The position numbers were made by a program, and so were the translations under genes. Shown piece by piece: positions 43,723 through 53,698 of a stretch of 64,000 nt of DNA (within the stretch, counting starts at the first letter, position 1; every line of letters begins with the position of its first letter). Under the pieces are notes generated by a model, which was not told the DNA's origin, ran no database searches, and saw nothing but the letters and a program-made list of their open reading frames with translations. This DNA comes from Heterohyrax brucei (Eukaryota; Chordata; Mammalia; Hyracoidea; Procaviidae), in NCBI GenBank assembly GCA_028571685.1, contig CM053143.1, positions 140,898,829 through 140,962,828 on the forward strand, in the 5' to 3' direction.

Positions 43723-45596
43723 GTGGATTATAAATCTTCTGATTTGAAGTTGCTCGAGGAGAAACTAGACGTGTGTTAGGATAAGTGTCAGGAAAATTTG
43801 GTTTTTCTTAAGATTATATAACTGAGGAAGGAACATATAAATAGGATCTGAGGCTTCATTTCTTTCTTGATCTGAAACATTTCTGAAAATGGGGGGGAAG
43901 GGAAGGGTAGTGGCCAGGGCAGCACTGGTAGTCTGTGTGCATTGTCAACCACCGGGCTTAACAAAGCACAGCATTGTTCCAGCTCATTCACTGGGAGGGA
44001 CAGCCAGGCTGGGTGGAACCCTAGTGGGAAAGAGGTAGATTGGGGAGCTGTTACAGGATTTCCTCCCTTCCCAATAGAAGCCCCCCAAAAGAGATAAATT
44101 GGCCCAGGGAGTCTAGATTATAACCCCAATCCCTCTGACCTTTGTGATTTCACATTTGTATTGAAATCTAAAGCTTTCCTTTCTGTAAATCGAAATGTTC
44201 GTCCTGGCCATTGCAGAAAAGCCTAGACCCATCTAGTGTCATTACATAAGAACCCGCGGGAGAAAAGGGACTGCCCAGAATCCACACATTTACAGGTATG
44301 TGGTTGGTGGACATTACCCAACATCCCCTAAAGAAGTTTATAATAAAACTGAAAACCATTTCTAGTGTAGATTAAACAGGTGGCGGAAATAAAATGTAAA
44401 CCAGAACACACAAGTGTCTCTGATTTTAGTTCTCTACCAGTCATTTTATGGAAAAGAAAAATAAACTGAGGTTGGGAATCATTCTGAGATGTAATCAAAG
44501 CAGGGTTTTCATAGACACAGATGTTCTTTTTCCTGCCCAAGTATGTGTTCCACCCAACACCAGTTCTTTCATGGGCCTTCAGCGTGGAGGACTGCCAAGA
44601 CTTGTTTTATTCTACTAATCCAGCAGTCTTGACTTTAATTTAGGAAGAAAATTACAGCTGCCTGAAATTATAATTAAAGCAGAGAAAATTATTTTCTTTA
44701 AAAAAATTAAGAAGTGACCTGTTATGAGACTCATCTATAACCACTCATTCACCAAACAACAGATGACCACGTGTCAGCTTCCAGACCTGCCGCTGGACTC
44801 TGGGATGAGAGATGGTGAGTGAGCCACATACACCCCTGACTTGGCAGTGCTCACAGAATGAGCTGCCGGTGCTCGTCCTGACGCCGGGGCCCTCAGTCAG
44901 TATCCAAGGTTCAGTTCTCAACCATGTGTTTCCATGCAAAGGAAACTTTCTGGAAGTATACAAACCAAACTGCTAACAAGTGATGACCTCTCAGAAGGAA
45001 TATAAAATGGGAGAGCTAAGAAAAGGATTTGTGTATGACTTTTGTGAATTATACTATATTTTTACATTAGTTTTTTTATTTAAAATGAATATTCAAAAGC
45101 TTCCAATCTGAAATGAGAAAAGGAGATTACTGATTGTAAGCGTTATTTATCCATAAGCAGTTATTGCGCTGTGACAATGCTCTCAATACTATATTGAATG
45201 TGGCCAAAAGTAGTTTCTGAGCTGTGGGGTTGGTTGGTGACCACCTTGTTCCATTTGTGTGGTCACTGGCTTGAGAAACTGGGCTAGAGAATCAGGTGGT
45301 GGTAAGGTCTGGAGGAAAAGACAATTGGAAGAAGTTTGTAGTAATCAGATTTGGGTTTGAATAAGAAGCAGGAGTCTCCTTAACTAAAAAGAAGGCACAA
45401 AAATGGAAACTTGGTATAAATCCTCCAAAACGCCTTGAGCAGATAAGAAAAAGACAGAGACTCAAGAAACAGGGTACTGTCCTCATGGATGAGACTCCTG
45501 GAGCCTGGCTAATGTTGGTTTGTTCTGGTACTTACTGCCACCAGAGGGGGAGGAGCTGGGGGAGCCCTAGACCAAACTCTCCAGCCCTTTTAAAGG
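43723..45596. other. Inter-gene sequence, repeat-poor
   Basis: About 1.9 kb past SCFD2 with no SINE or gene recognised; A+T-rich. A G-run (gggggg) occurs near 43890. Confidence 0.5.
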
Positions 45597-45770
45597 GCAG
45601 TGGTTAGAACTGGGCCTCAAAGTTATTTCTGGATTCAGATACCTGGTCAGCCACTTAGGAGCTATAGATTTCAGTATCTATAACCATGAAATTTAGATAA
45701 TAATGGTACCTACCTCATGAGGAAGGAGCCACTCTTAACACGGCTGCGAGCACTTAAATTCAATGATTGT
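45597..45770 (-). mobile_element. MIR
   Basis: 'cagatacctggtcagccact', then 'ataataatggtacctacctc'. Confidence 0.65.
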
Positions 45771-45967
45771 GGGTGTTCATTGCTGAGGGCACCAACAAAG
45801 AAAGCTGTCTCACAAAATTATGGCAAAGTGTCAACCAGGGAATGTCAGATGGAGAGAAAATATGGAGGCACTCTTTAGGGAGACAAGGAAAAGAGAAGAT
45901 GGAGATGGAATAACACCGTGGTATTCCTTACTTCTAAGAGAATATGATTGCCTACAGGTTAGGGGTA

Positions 45968-46145
45968 CAGTGTCTGGAGCCTATCTGATGCCTGGGCTCC
46001 AATATCATCTCTTTCACTTAGTAGTTCCCTTCTCCTACTCTCAGCTGATTTTGTAAAACATGGATAATGATAGTACCTATTGCATCAGGTGTTATAAAAA
46101 TTAAAGGAGCTAATACACATAAAGCAGTCAGAATATGGCGTGTGA
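45968..46145 (-). mobile_element. MIR
   Basis: 'ctgattttgtaaaacatgga', then 'taatgatagtacctattgca'. Confidence 0.65.
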
Positions 46146-46167
46146 TAAGCTCACAAAGCAGCTGAAA

Positions 46168-46370
46168 CCAGTAAACCAGTGCCCTTGAGGTTAATTCTAA
46201 CTTTGGGGTGACCCTACATGTGTTTGAAAAGAACTGTGCTCCACAGGATTTTCAATGGCTGATTTTTCAGAAGTAGACCACCAAGCCCTTTGTTCTGAGG
46301 AAACTCCAGGTAGACACGAACCTATGCATTTCAGTTAGCACCTGAATATGTTAACCCATCTGCACCCCTC
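46168..46370 (-). mobile_element. AfroSINE
   Basis: 'taaaccagtgcccttgaggt' to 'gttaacccatctgcacc'. Confidence 0.8.
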
Positions 46371-46403
46371 ACTTATGAGTCACTACTATTGCTACCATTG
46401 GTA

Positions 46404-46565
46404 ATGGAAACCTTGGTGGCTTAGTGGTTAAGTGCTGTGTCTGCTAACCAAAAGGTCAGCAGTTTGAATCTGCCAGGGGCTTCTTGGAAACTCTATGGAG
46501 CAGTTCTTCTCTGCCCTAATGGGTCACTGTGAGTCAGGATGAACTTGACAGCAGTGAGTTGTTGT
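46404..46565 (+). mobile_element. AfroSINE
   Basis: 'gaaaccttggtggcttagtg' to 'tgaacttgacagcagtgagt'. ttggtaat occurs on both sides as a likely target duplication. Confidence 0.9.
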
Positions 46566-46569
46566 TGGT

Positions 46570-47774
46570 AATAAAAATAATGATTGCTTGTGCAGGACCA
46601 TATGTTTATAAGAGAACTTTTTCCATCAGAGTCAGCCACAAAGTAGTTGTACAGATTCCAAGACTGACACTATAATTTACCATTTCAGCCTCATCCAAAT
46701 GTATCATTTCTCAAGTGATTTTTCTTTGTCCATCAAATTTCAGCCACTGAAAGGTGACCTGAAAGGTTAGGCTGAGCAGGGTGGTGGTGGTTTCACCATT
46801 CTCAGGCCTGGGCATGAGTGTTTACCACCTCAGCTCTGGCTGGCTAGAGCCAAAACAAGCACATATAAACTCAAAGCTTCTGCCAAGGACTTCACAGGCT
46901 GTCTTTATAAACACAACTGATAGAGGTGTAAATGCTTTGTAGCCATCAACTTCTGCCTTTGTAAACCCTCCTCTCGGCGTCCACTTCCCGGCAAACACAG
47001 CCCGCACGGCAAATTGGCCAGGCACCAGCCAAGTGTCATCCCCAGAAGGCCTGGGCATGCAAAAAGGCTGTTTACACCACAGCCTCTCCATTCCACCAAG
47101 CTCTCCCCAAGATCACTATTATTTATTTTACCCTGGTTACCAGACACAGAATCTCAGCGACAAATAATCCACAATTACAGATGTTGCCTGCAGTCCTGCC
47201 CAAGAAACATCCAGAAACTCCATCACTGTTTTCAAAGAAATTTTAAAAGATGAAACCAAATGATGGTGGTCTGCACAGTATCTGGCAAGGGAGCCTGGGG
47301 GTAGCAGAGTGGTGGCTGGATTTTGCCAGAAACAGTTAATAATCCTAGTTCTGGTCTCTTCCCATCAAATTTAGGAGAGCAATCAGGACAAGAAGTACTT
47401 TCTGGAAATTTCTCTCTTTAGGCCCTAAAGTGAATGCAAAAAGACAAAAAAAAAAAAAAGTATTCCTGGGTTATTTATCATAACTGGAGCCAAAGCCAAG
47501 TGCCAAGCTCTGTAATTCCATCTAGGCCATTCCATGAGAGACCTGTTTAGAGACAGGTCAGAGACCCTGCCGGGCAGCCTCCTTTTCCAGTACTGAATAT
47601 ACTGCTCCTCGAAGTCAGGGTCACAGATACAACTGCTCATTTGAGAGGGATTTGCCCACTAGCTTGTTCTTTTCCCAGAAAACACAATTGCTTTCTCACC
47701 CTTGGAGTGCAAGATGAGTGCTAAATCCCCATTTTTGAGTAAATCACAGTGATCGCTATAAATACACGCAGAGC
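46570..47774. other. Inter-gene sequence, mostly unique
   Basis: No exon recognised. A micro-copy-like text 'gccaaagccaagtgcc' lies at about 47490. A-run near 47446. Confidence 0.5.
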
Positions 47775-48160
47775 TCCTTAACCCAACTCAGGAGCGGGCC
47801 GGCGGGTGGATCTGCCGATGGGCGCCTTGTAAAAGCCAGATGCGGCCCGAAGCCCAGGAGCTCCGGGAAGGGCTCGCCGTCTGGTACAGCGAGCAGGGCC
47901 AGGCCGGCTGGAGAGGGTGCCGAAATGTTTTTGATTTGAGGCAGGGAGGAAACTCGAGAGCCAGACATCACGACAGACGTGGATCCGGTTCTGAGACAGA
48001 CGGGCTGCGCTGGGGCCGCCGCCCCTGCCTGCACGTCTTTATTAGTGAACTGGGACTGGAGGCCCGTGAGCGGCTCGCTAATGACAAGAGCAGATGTGGC
48101 CGCGGAGGCGAGCGGGCCTGGGGCTAGTGAGGAGCCACCGGCCCAGGCCGCGAAATGAAG
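47775..48160. promoter_or_regulatory. Orphan CpG island between SCFD2 and RASL11B
   Basis: About 385 bp of unique, G+C-rich sequence holds roughly 35 CpGs by eye, while the flanks are CpG-poor. It lies about 4 kb past SCFD2's end and 4 kb past RASL11B's end, away from either promoter. Reading frames in it look compositional. It may be a non-coding RNA promoter or a poised enhancer. Confidence 0.6.
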
Positions 48161-48324
48161 ACCCAGGGAAGCAGGAAAGCCTATCTGGGTCGGGGCAGGG
48201 CAGGGGAGTGTCTGCAGGAGAAAGCAAAGACAGCTAGCTCCAGGGTGGAGCCTTGCTTAGAGGAGTCGGAGGTGGGAAAGAGGCCATCGCATCAGAGGCC
48301 CCGGGGTGGAGTCCTGGAGCCTCC

Positions 48325-48498
48325 TGTGCTGGACCAGTTACTCAGTTCTTCTGAGTTTTCCATTTTCACACCTGTAGACGGGGACCAAAGATGGATGGTG
48401 GGGTTGTTGTGGAGAAAAAGATATTTCAAGTACCCAATAGCATGCCCCGACTCGAGGGCACTTGGCTCTTGGCTTGATAGCATGCCTGGCACAGAACC
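48325..48498 (-). mobile_element. MIR, interrupted by a micro-insertion
   Basis: 'ctgagttttccattttcaca' and 'ggttgttgtggagaaaaaga', and, past the insert, 'gcctggcacagaaccc'. Confidence 0.65.
48447..48476 (+). mobile_element. Micro-insertion of the SINE tail with perfect target duplication
   Basis: 30 nt containing CGACTCGAGGGCACTTGGCT lie between ATAGCATGCC at 48437-48446 and again at 48477-48486. It sits in the MIR 'atgcctggcaca' stretch, so the empty site is easily reconstructed. Confidence 0.88.
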
Positions 48499-48658
48499 CA
48501 AACAAAACCAAACCCACTACCATCGAGTCAATTCTGACTCATAGAGACCTTAGGGCAGAACAGAACTGCCACATAGTGTTTCGAGGAGTGCATAGTGGAT
48601 TTGAACTGCCATCCTCTCGGTTAGCAGCAATAGCACCTAACCACCACATAGGTTTCCA
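48499..48658 (-). mobile_element. AfroSINE
   Basis: 'accatcgagtcaattctgac' to 'acctaaccaccacataggtt'. Confidence 0.88.
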
Positions 48659-48754
48659 AAAAATAAATCTGAGAGGGGGTGGTTAGGGGAACCTTGGATC
48701 AAACTCTCCCACTCCCACCTAAGAAGCAGTGGTGAGAAACCAACCACAGTCATC

Positions 48755-48890
48755 TTTGGCGTTCAAATCCAAGCTTGCCACTCAGGACCTGTGGATCTCA
48801 GCATCCACACTAGGAAAATTCAGATAATAATGGTTCCTACCTCCTGAAAGGGTTATGACAGAGGAGGAAACGCATCACTCAGACAGCAGC
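48755..48890 (-). mobile_element. MIR
   Basis: 'ataataatggttcctacctc' after 'caaatccaagcttgccactc'. Confidence 0.65.
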
Positions 48891-49044
48891 AGCTAGCATT
48901 TAACACCCAGTCGGTGAAGGAGAGTTTGTACCTGGAGAGCACCGACGGAGTTCTTTCACGAAAATATCACAACGTGTCAACTATCCTGTAAGGCCTAGTG
49001 TTCCAGACAAGCAGTAATTGTTAATACTCGCATGGCTCTAGTCT

Positions 49045-49180
49045 GATAATTTAGGAACTGAGACTCAGTTTTCTCGTCTCTAAAATGGAAATGGTAATAC
49101 CTTCCTTACAAGATTCCTCAAACAATTAAAGGAATGATTTATAATCTGCCACATTGTAAGTGCTCAGTAAAATCTAATTG
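49045..49180 (-). mobile_element. MIR
   Basis: 'gttttctcgtctctaaaatg', then 'gtaagtgctcagtaaaatc'. Confidence 0.7.
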
Positions 49181-49403
49181 CTTTCCCTTCTCCATGTCCC
49201 CAACACACACATCCGTGCCTTCCTTTTCCCAGGTGACAGAGAGGTGTCTCCCTACCTAGGGGGAGATGGCATCTCTCAGAGAGATGGTTGTAGTTCAGAA
49301 ATTCAAATAAAAAACAGGGACTGGAGGTAATAGGAACTCTCTGTCCTTTTCTGTACATTTTTTGGTAAACTTAAAACTATTTAGAAAAATAAAATCTAAA
49401 AAT

Positions 49404-49608
49404 CAAACCTGTTGCTGTTGAGTCAGTTCTGACTCATGGCAACTCCATGTACTGCTATACACTGGAACTGCTCCACAGGGTTTCCCTGTCTGTTTTATGG
49501 AAGCAGATCACCAGACCTTTCTTCTATGGTATTTCTGGATGGGTTTTAGTCAGCAGCCTTTCAGGTAGTAGCCAGGAGTAAACCATTTGTGCTACCCAGT
49601 TACCCCTA
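49404..49608 (-). mobile_element. AfroSINE
   Basis: 'gctgttgagtcagttctgac' to 'catttgtgctacccagttac'. Confidence 0.88.
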
Positions 49609-50544
49609 AAAAATAGAAACTATTAAAACACAAAACCTAAGGATTAAATGAAGTGTACTAATAATTAAACAAAAGTAACAAAACATAAAAGTAATATATG
49701 AGAAAGGAAGACAACGTGGTGTGTTCTAGTAGTTGAGCCAACTGAGAAGGTGGCCAGAGCTGGGACTGGGTCGTTTCTGGCCTAGACTCGCTCTTTCTTT
49801 CACTGGAATGCCTTGAGCAAATGGCTTAGTGTTCTTTGGATGGACTACAGCTCTGCGACTCCTTCCAGTCTGCAAAGTATGAGAGATTGCGTCCAGGCCA
49901 GTGATGGGAGGTAAGGGGCCACTGTTACTGCGTGACATCGGGAGGTCAGGAGGGTCAGGGCACAGCTCAGCCTGCAGGAGAGGTTTGCAGACTTGTGGAG
50001 CAGATGGAAAAGAGAAATAAATGGAGCAGTACACTAGTAAGTGAGGAGGGACAGCCTTGCTCAGTGTCTTTGCAAGACAGAACCCACGTGAAAGCTATTT
50101 ATCTTGTTTAATTCCAGAACATGGGTAAAAGAACACTGTTAAGTATATAAAGATTAGCCTTTCGTTCACTGCACATTATTAATACATTCACACAGAATGA
50201 ATAGAAATAAGAGTAGACTCAAGTCATTAGGGATACTTGTCACTAACTTTGAGTTAGTTTTTCAATCACATGTTAGCAGCTCCTACCCTCACCCACCCCA
50301 CCCCCACATCCTTCTCAGCAGTTAGGCTTGAAGTGTAGAAAATTGCTCTCCAGATGAAGATTTGGGACATCACAGAAACCCTGTCAGGAGCTGCTAGGAT
50401 ATTTACCCAATTGACAAAGAGATTCAAAACCCTGGCACCATATGGTACAGGGCGCCAGTAGGCATTTGTTTGGGCCTCTGTCCTGTGGCCACAAGGCCTC
50501 ATATGTGCAGCAGAATCTTACATAGGAAACAATAGAAAGGAACA
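49609..50544. other. Inter-gene sequence, mostly unique
   Basis: No gene or named element recognised. Confidence 0.5.
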
Positions 50545-50750
50545 TTGTTGTTGGGTACCATCAAGTCCATCTGCAACTCACAGTGACCCCAAGTAACAGA
50601 GCAGAACTGCCATCGACAGGGTTTTCTTGGCTGTAATCTTTAAGGAAGCAGATTGCCAAGTCTCTCCTTTGGAGCTGTTGGGTGAGTTCCGATGGCCAAT
50701 CTTTTGGTTCGCAGCTGACCATTTAACCATTGCACCACCACGGCTCCTTA
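50545..50750 (-). mobile_element. AfroSINE with target duplication
   Basis: 'gggtaccatcaagtccatct' to 'gcaccaccacggctcctta'. Flanks tagaaaggaa and tataaaggaa are near-identical. Confidence 0.88.
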
Positions 50751-50764
50751 TAAAGGAATTTTTT

Positions 50765-50920
50765 TAAAAAAGCACTGCTGTTGAGTCAATTCCGATTCAC
50801 AGTGAACCTGTAGCACAGCGTAGAACTGCTCCTTAGTCTCCAAAGAGCACCTGATGGGTCTGTACTGCTGACCTCTGGTTAGCAGACAGAACTTAACCAC
50901 TACGCCTCTGCGTTTCCTAT
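50765..50920 (-). mobile_element. AfroSINE
   Basis: 'ctgttgagtcaattccgatt' to 'ttaaccactacgcctctgcg'. taaaggaRt on both sides. Confidence 0.88.
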
Positions 50921-50989
50921 GTAAAGGAGTAAGAACACAGACATAGTCAGAAGATGTCAGTTGAGGTCCTTTGTGTGAACTTGACATCA

Positions 50990-51125
50990 CTCACAACTCT
51001 GAGCCTGTTTTTCTCATCTGCAGAGTGGTAGTAAGACCTTGTACCCCACACCCCCAACTCTCCTTACAGGGTTATCCTGGGGATTAACTGAGAGTAGGTA
51101 TGTGAAAGCACTACTCAAACAAATG
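50990..51125 (-). mobile_element. MIR
   Basis: 'gtttttctcatctgcagagt', then 'ttatcctggggattaactga'. Confidence 0.65.
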
Positions 51126-51441
51126 TAAGGTGTGATTATTTGCCCATAAAAATGGTGACTCACTCAGTTTGCATGAAGGGCCTCCCAGCCCCAGAAGCAA
51201 GCAAATGAGAGGCCTGACAGGTTTAATGCATAGACTTATAAATGCTCCATGGGAGTGGCTCCTGGAACAGCTCTGAGCTTCCACATGAGAACAGGGTGAA
51301 CTTTCAGAAAGCAGCTCACCCCAACAAGAGGTTTGCCAAATAAAGCATGTGTGGAGACATTGTGTGTAGATGTTAATACCTTGAAGGTTTTGCTAAGAGA
51401 TGTCCTAATAGCATAAAACATACAGTCAGACATGTCTTACG

Positions 51442-51467
51442 TTTTCCTCTGGGACCCCAGAGGAAAA
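51442..51467. repeat. Near-perfect 26-bp palindrome
   Basis: TTTTCCTCTGGG, a 2-nt AC spacer, then CCCAGAGGAAAA: 12-bp arms with no mismatch. Confidence 0.9.
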
Positions 51468-51532
51468 TGATATATGCTACTCTTGCAGATAAAGCACAAA
51501 TTACAATTTACAGCACTTATTTCCAGCTGCGG

Positions 51533-51630
51533 CGTTTGACAAGTTATTTAACTTGCTGTGTAAGCCTGTCTCATCTGTACAATGGGGATCATATACAGCG
51601 TTGTCTGTTGTGTCACTCAGGAGAGAAGTC
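51533..51630 (-). mobile_element. MIR, partial
   Basis: 'caagttatttaacttgctgt', then 'tcatctgtacaatggggatc'. Confidence 0.7.
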
Positions 51631-51727
51631 CTGGAGGCGTAATATCTGACTCAGCATGCCCAGCAAACATACTAAGTAATACTTTGACTGAAGCCCAGAA
51701 GGGTAACATTTCAATAAAAACCAAGTC

Positions 51728-52225
51728 AGGCCATGAGACCAGAAGAACCAGATAGTGCCCAGCTACCACTACTAAACACTGTGATCAAAGATTCTATAAA
51801 AGAATTCTTATCAAAAAGGGGAAAATTGAGGCACATAATTTCAAATCCTCATGGAATCCACATTCTCCAGAGCCACTGAAGCTGATGAAGCCCTGAAACT
51901 ATTGTCCTGAGGTAATTTTTGAACACTACACCAAAAATATCCTCTGAAGTCTTCTTTAAACCAAACAATATTTACCCTAATTGGTGAAGAGTGTCCGTCT
52001 TTGAACACTTCACGTTTTTTAAGAACTAGGGAACAAACTGACAAAAGCAACTCACAAGGTTAGATAAGAAGCAGTGAGTTGATGTTAACAGAGGAACAAG
52101 TAAGAAAAAGGCGTGAAAATGGTTGTGCAACTTAAAGAATGTGATCCATGTTACTGAATTGTAGATGTAGAAATTAAGTGGCACATGCATGTTCTACTGT
52201 ATATCTTTTCAACAACAAAGACAAA
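51728..52225 (+). mobile_element. LINE 3' UTR (afrotherian L1-like)
   Basis: 'catgagaccagaagaaccag' then 'atagtgcccagctaccact' also occurs in the L1 at 31553. The 3' end matches 478-602. It stops about 40 bp from the RASL11B poly(A) hexamer, in the opposite orientation. Confidence 0.7.
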
Positions 52226-52249
52226 TTATTTAAAGTCAGATGTCTACTC

Positions 52250-53227
52250 CTTTGAAATGAGGATTTATTGTACATAAAATAAATTAATTACAGTTTAATC
52301 CAAAGCACAAGTGGCTTTTTAAAGTGCATCTGTGTAGGGGATTTGGCGGGGTAGCCCCTGTATCTGCTCACTCGCTGTCATATTTGAGCCACCCATCTCC
52401 AAGACTCAGTTGGGACTAAGAAGCAACCCAACATCATTGTCATGAGCTGTTTACACAAATCACACCGAAATCAAGTGATACATTTTTTTCTGTACCTGAT
52501 GTAACAGTAAAAAAAAATTATAATCTCACAATTACACAAAGTCTGAGGCTAAAGAGTTTCAATTTACAACTGCATACCACATGCCCAACAAACCAACCAT
52601 ACCCATCCTGTGGCAGGAGAAAAAACATGCCTTTCTGTACATGCCAGTTTACATACGTCTGTACAGAGAACAAATTGACCCTTATAACTGTTTTGGAAAG
52701 GAGGATTTTCCTCATTTTTTAAAGGAAGAAATCTAGGTATCCTTCAGGTTAGAAAGGCATTCTGTAAGGAATAAGTGGTTCAGCCATGCAAATCATACTG
52801 ATAAAAGCAAATCTTATTTTTAAGGGAAAAGAAAAAAGGGGAGGGGAGAAACACATGAATGCCTAATCTGTTCTCTCATTCCCACTGTAAAACATCAATA
52901 TATTTCATGACACTACAACCAATCATTTACAAGGTGGTTAAAACAAAAACCAAGGCGACTATGTTTCCCTCCCCCCTCCAAAAGAAAAGACAGTGATACA
53001 TTTCACATATTCGGGGCACGGCCCTATGGGGCTCACTGAAACCTCATCAGTTCTGTCCTCCTGCTCACAACAATGCCTCCTTTCTGCAGCAGTCCTGCAA
53101 GCCCTCTTGACCCCTCTGCTCCAGCTCTTTCTGGAACCAGGAATTACTGCCAGCATTCAATGGTCCTGCATTGGAAGAACCTCAGGCCCTCTTCCTGGGA
53201 AGAACAAACCCCTAGAGTGCCCCTGCT
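52250..53227 (-). terminator. RASL11B: RASL11B 3' UTR and poly(A) region
   Basis: About 975 nt separate the stop from a minus-strand AATAAA at 52269-52264 (read as tttatt on +), so cleavage is expected near 52250. The UTR is AT-rich and contains the block 52477-52711, which has a diverged second copy in intron 3. An oppositely oriented LINE 3' end stops at about 52225, almost touching the gene's end. The poly(A) site is inferred from the hexamer. Confidence 0.75.
52477..52711. repeat. Duplicated block, copy A (RASL11B 3' UTR)
   Basis: This block aligns in the same orientation with 54166-54409 at roughly three-quarters identity with small indels. Shared landmarks include gatacattt, aaagtctg, agagtttca, cacatgccca and ggaaaaggagga-like text. 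It lies about 520-750 nt past the RASL11B stop. The family is not recognised; it is either a local duplication or two copies of an old repeat. Confidence 0.75.
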
Positions 53228-53698
53228 TCAAACAGAGGTGACAGTCCTCACTTTGGCAGACAGGGCCTGCTTGAACCTCCTCTTCAGGTCCTGCATGTTG
53301 GGGGACTTGGGCCTAGGGATGAGGGAGGTTCTTCGCTTTTCAGGAGTGCTGCTAGGCTGCTGCTTGTGACTCACTTCTTTACATAGCACGTGGAAGGCAT
53401 TGTACACGTCGTTGTAATTTTCGCTGACAGAAACCTCATAGAACAAGCAGCCCAGCATGCCAGCCAGCTGCAGTCCCAACTGAGGATCTACCTGCTTTAT
53501 ATGCAGAAGGTCAGCTTTGTTGGCCACAACCACCACGGGCAGCCGGGTGCCCAGGTGTAACTGCTGAACATGCTGGTGAAGCTGGCCAATGAGCTCATAG
53601 CTCTTATAGTCAGTGATGGAGAAAACGATCACCACAGCGTCGGCCCAGCGGATGCACCTGTTCAACTGCTCACTGCAGCTCAAGCTGTTCTCACGGAC
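53228..53698 (-). CDS. RASL11B: RASL11B coding exon 4 (G4 motif, basic tail, stop)
   Basis: The acceptor cacctctctttcag precedes 53698. The exon codes for 156 residues beginning [20 protein letters not shown] and including [11 protein letters not shown] (G4) and EVSVSEN (G5-like). It ends VRTVTSV and TGA at 53230-53228. Ras has SAK at G5 where this protein has SVSE. The tail after residue 200 is Lys/Arg/Pro/Ser-rich. Confidence 0.96.
   Translation of the reverse strand, partial: VRENSLSCSEQLNRCIRWADAVVIVFSITDYKSYELIGQLHQHVQQLHLGTRLPVVVVANKADLLHIKQVDPQLGLQLAGMLGCLFYEVSVSENYNDVYNAFHVLCKEVSHKQQPSSTPEKRRTSLIPRPKSPNMQDLKRRFKQALSAKVRTVTSV

Noticed and set aside
47014-47050. Another micro-copy of the SINE tail ('ccagccaagtgtcatcc')
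   Set aside because: The match to the tail is too short and lacks the GTGCCGTCGA core and any flanking duplication.
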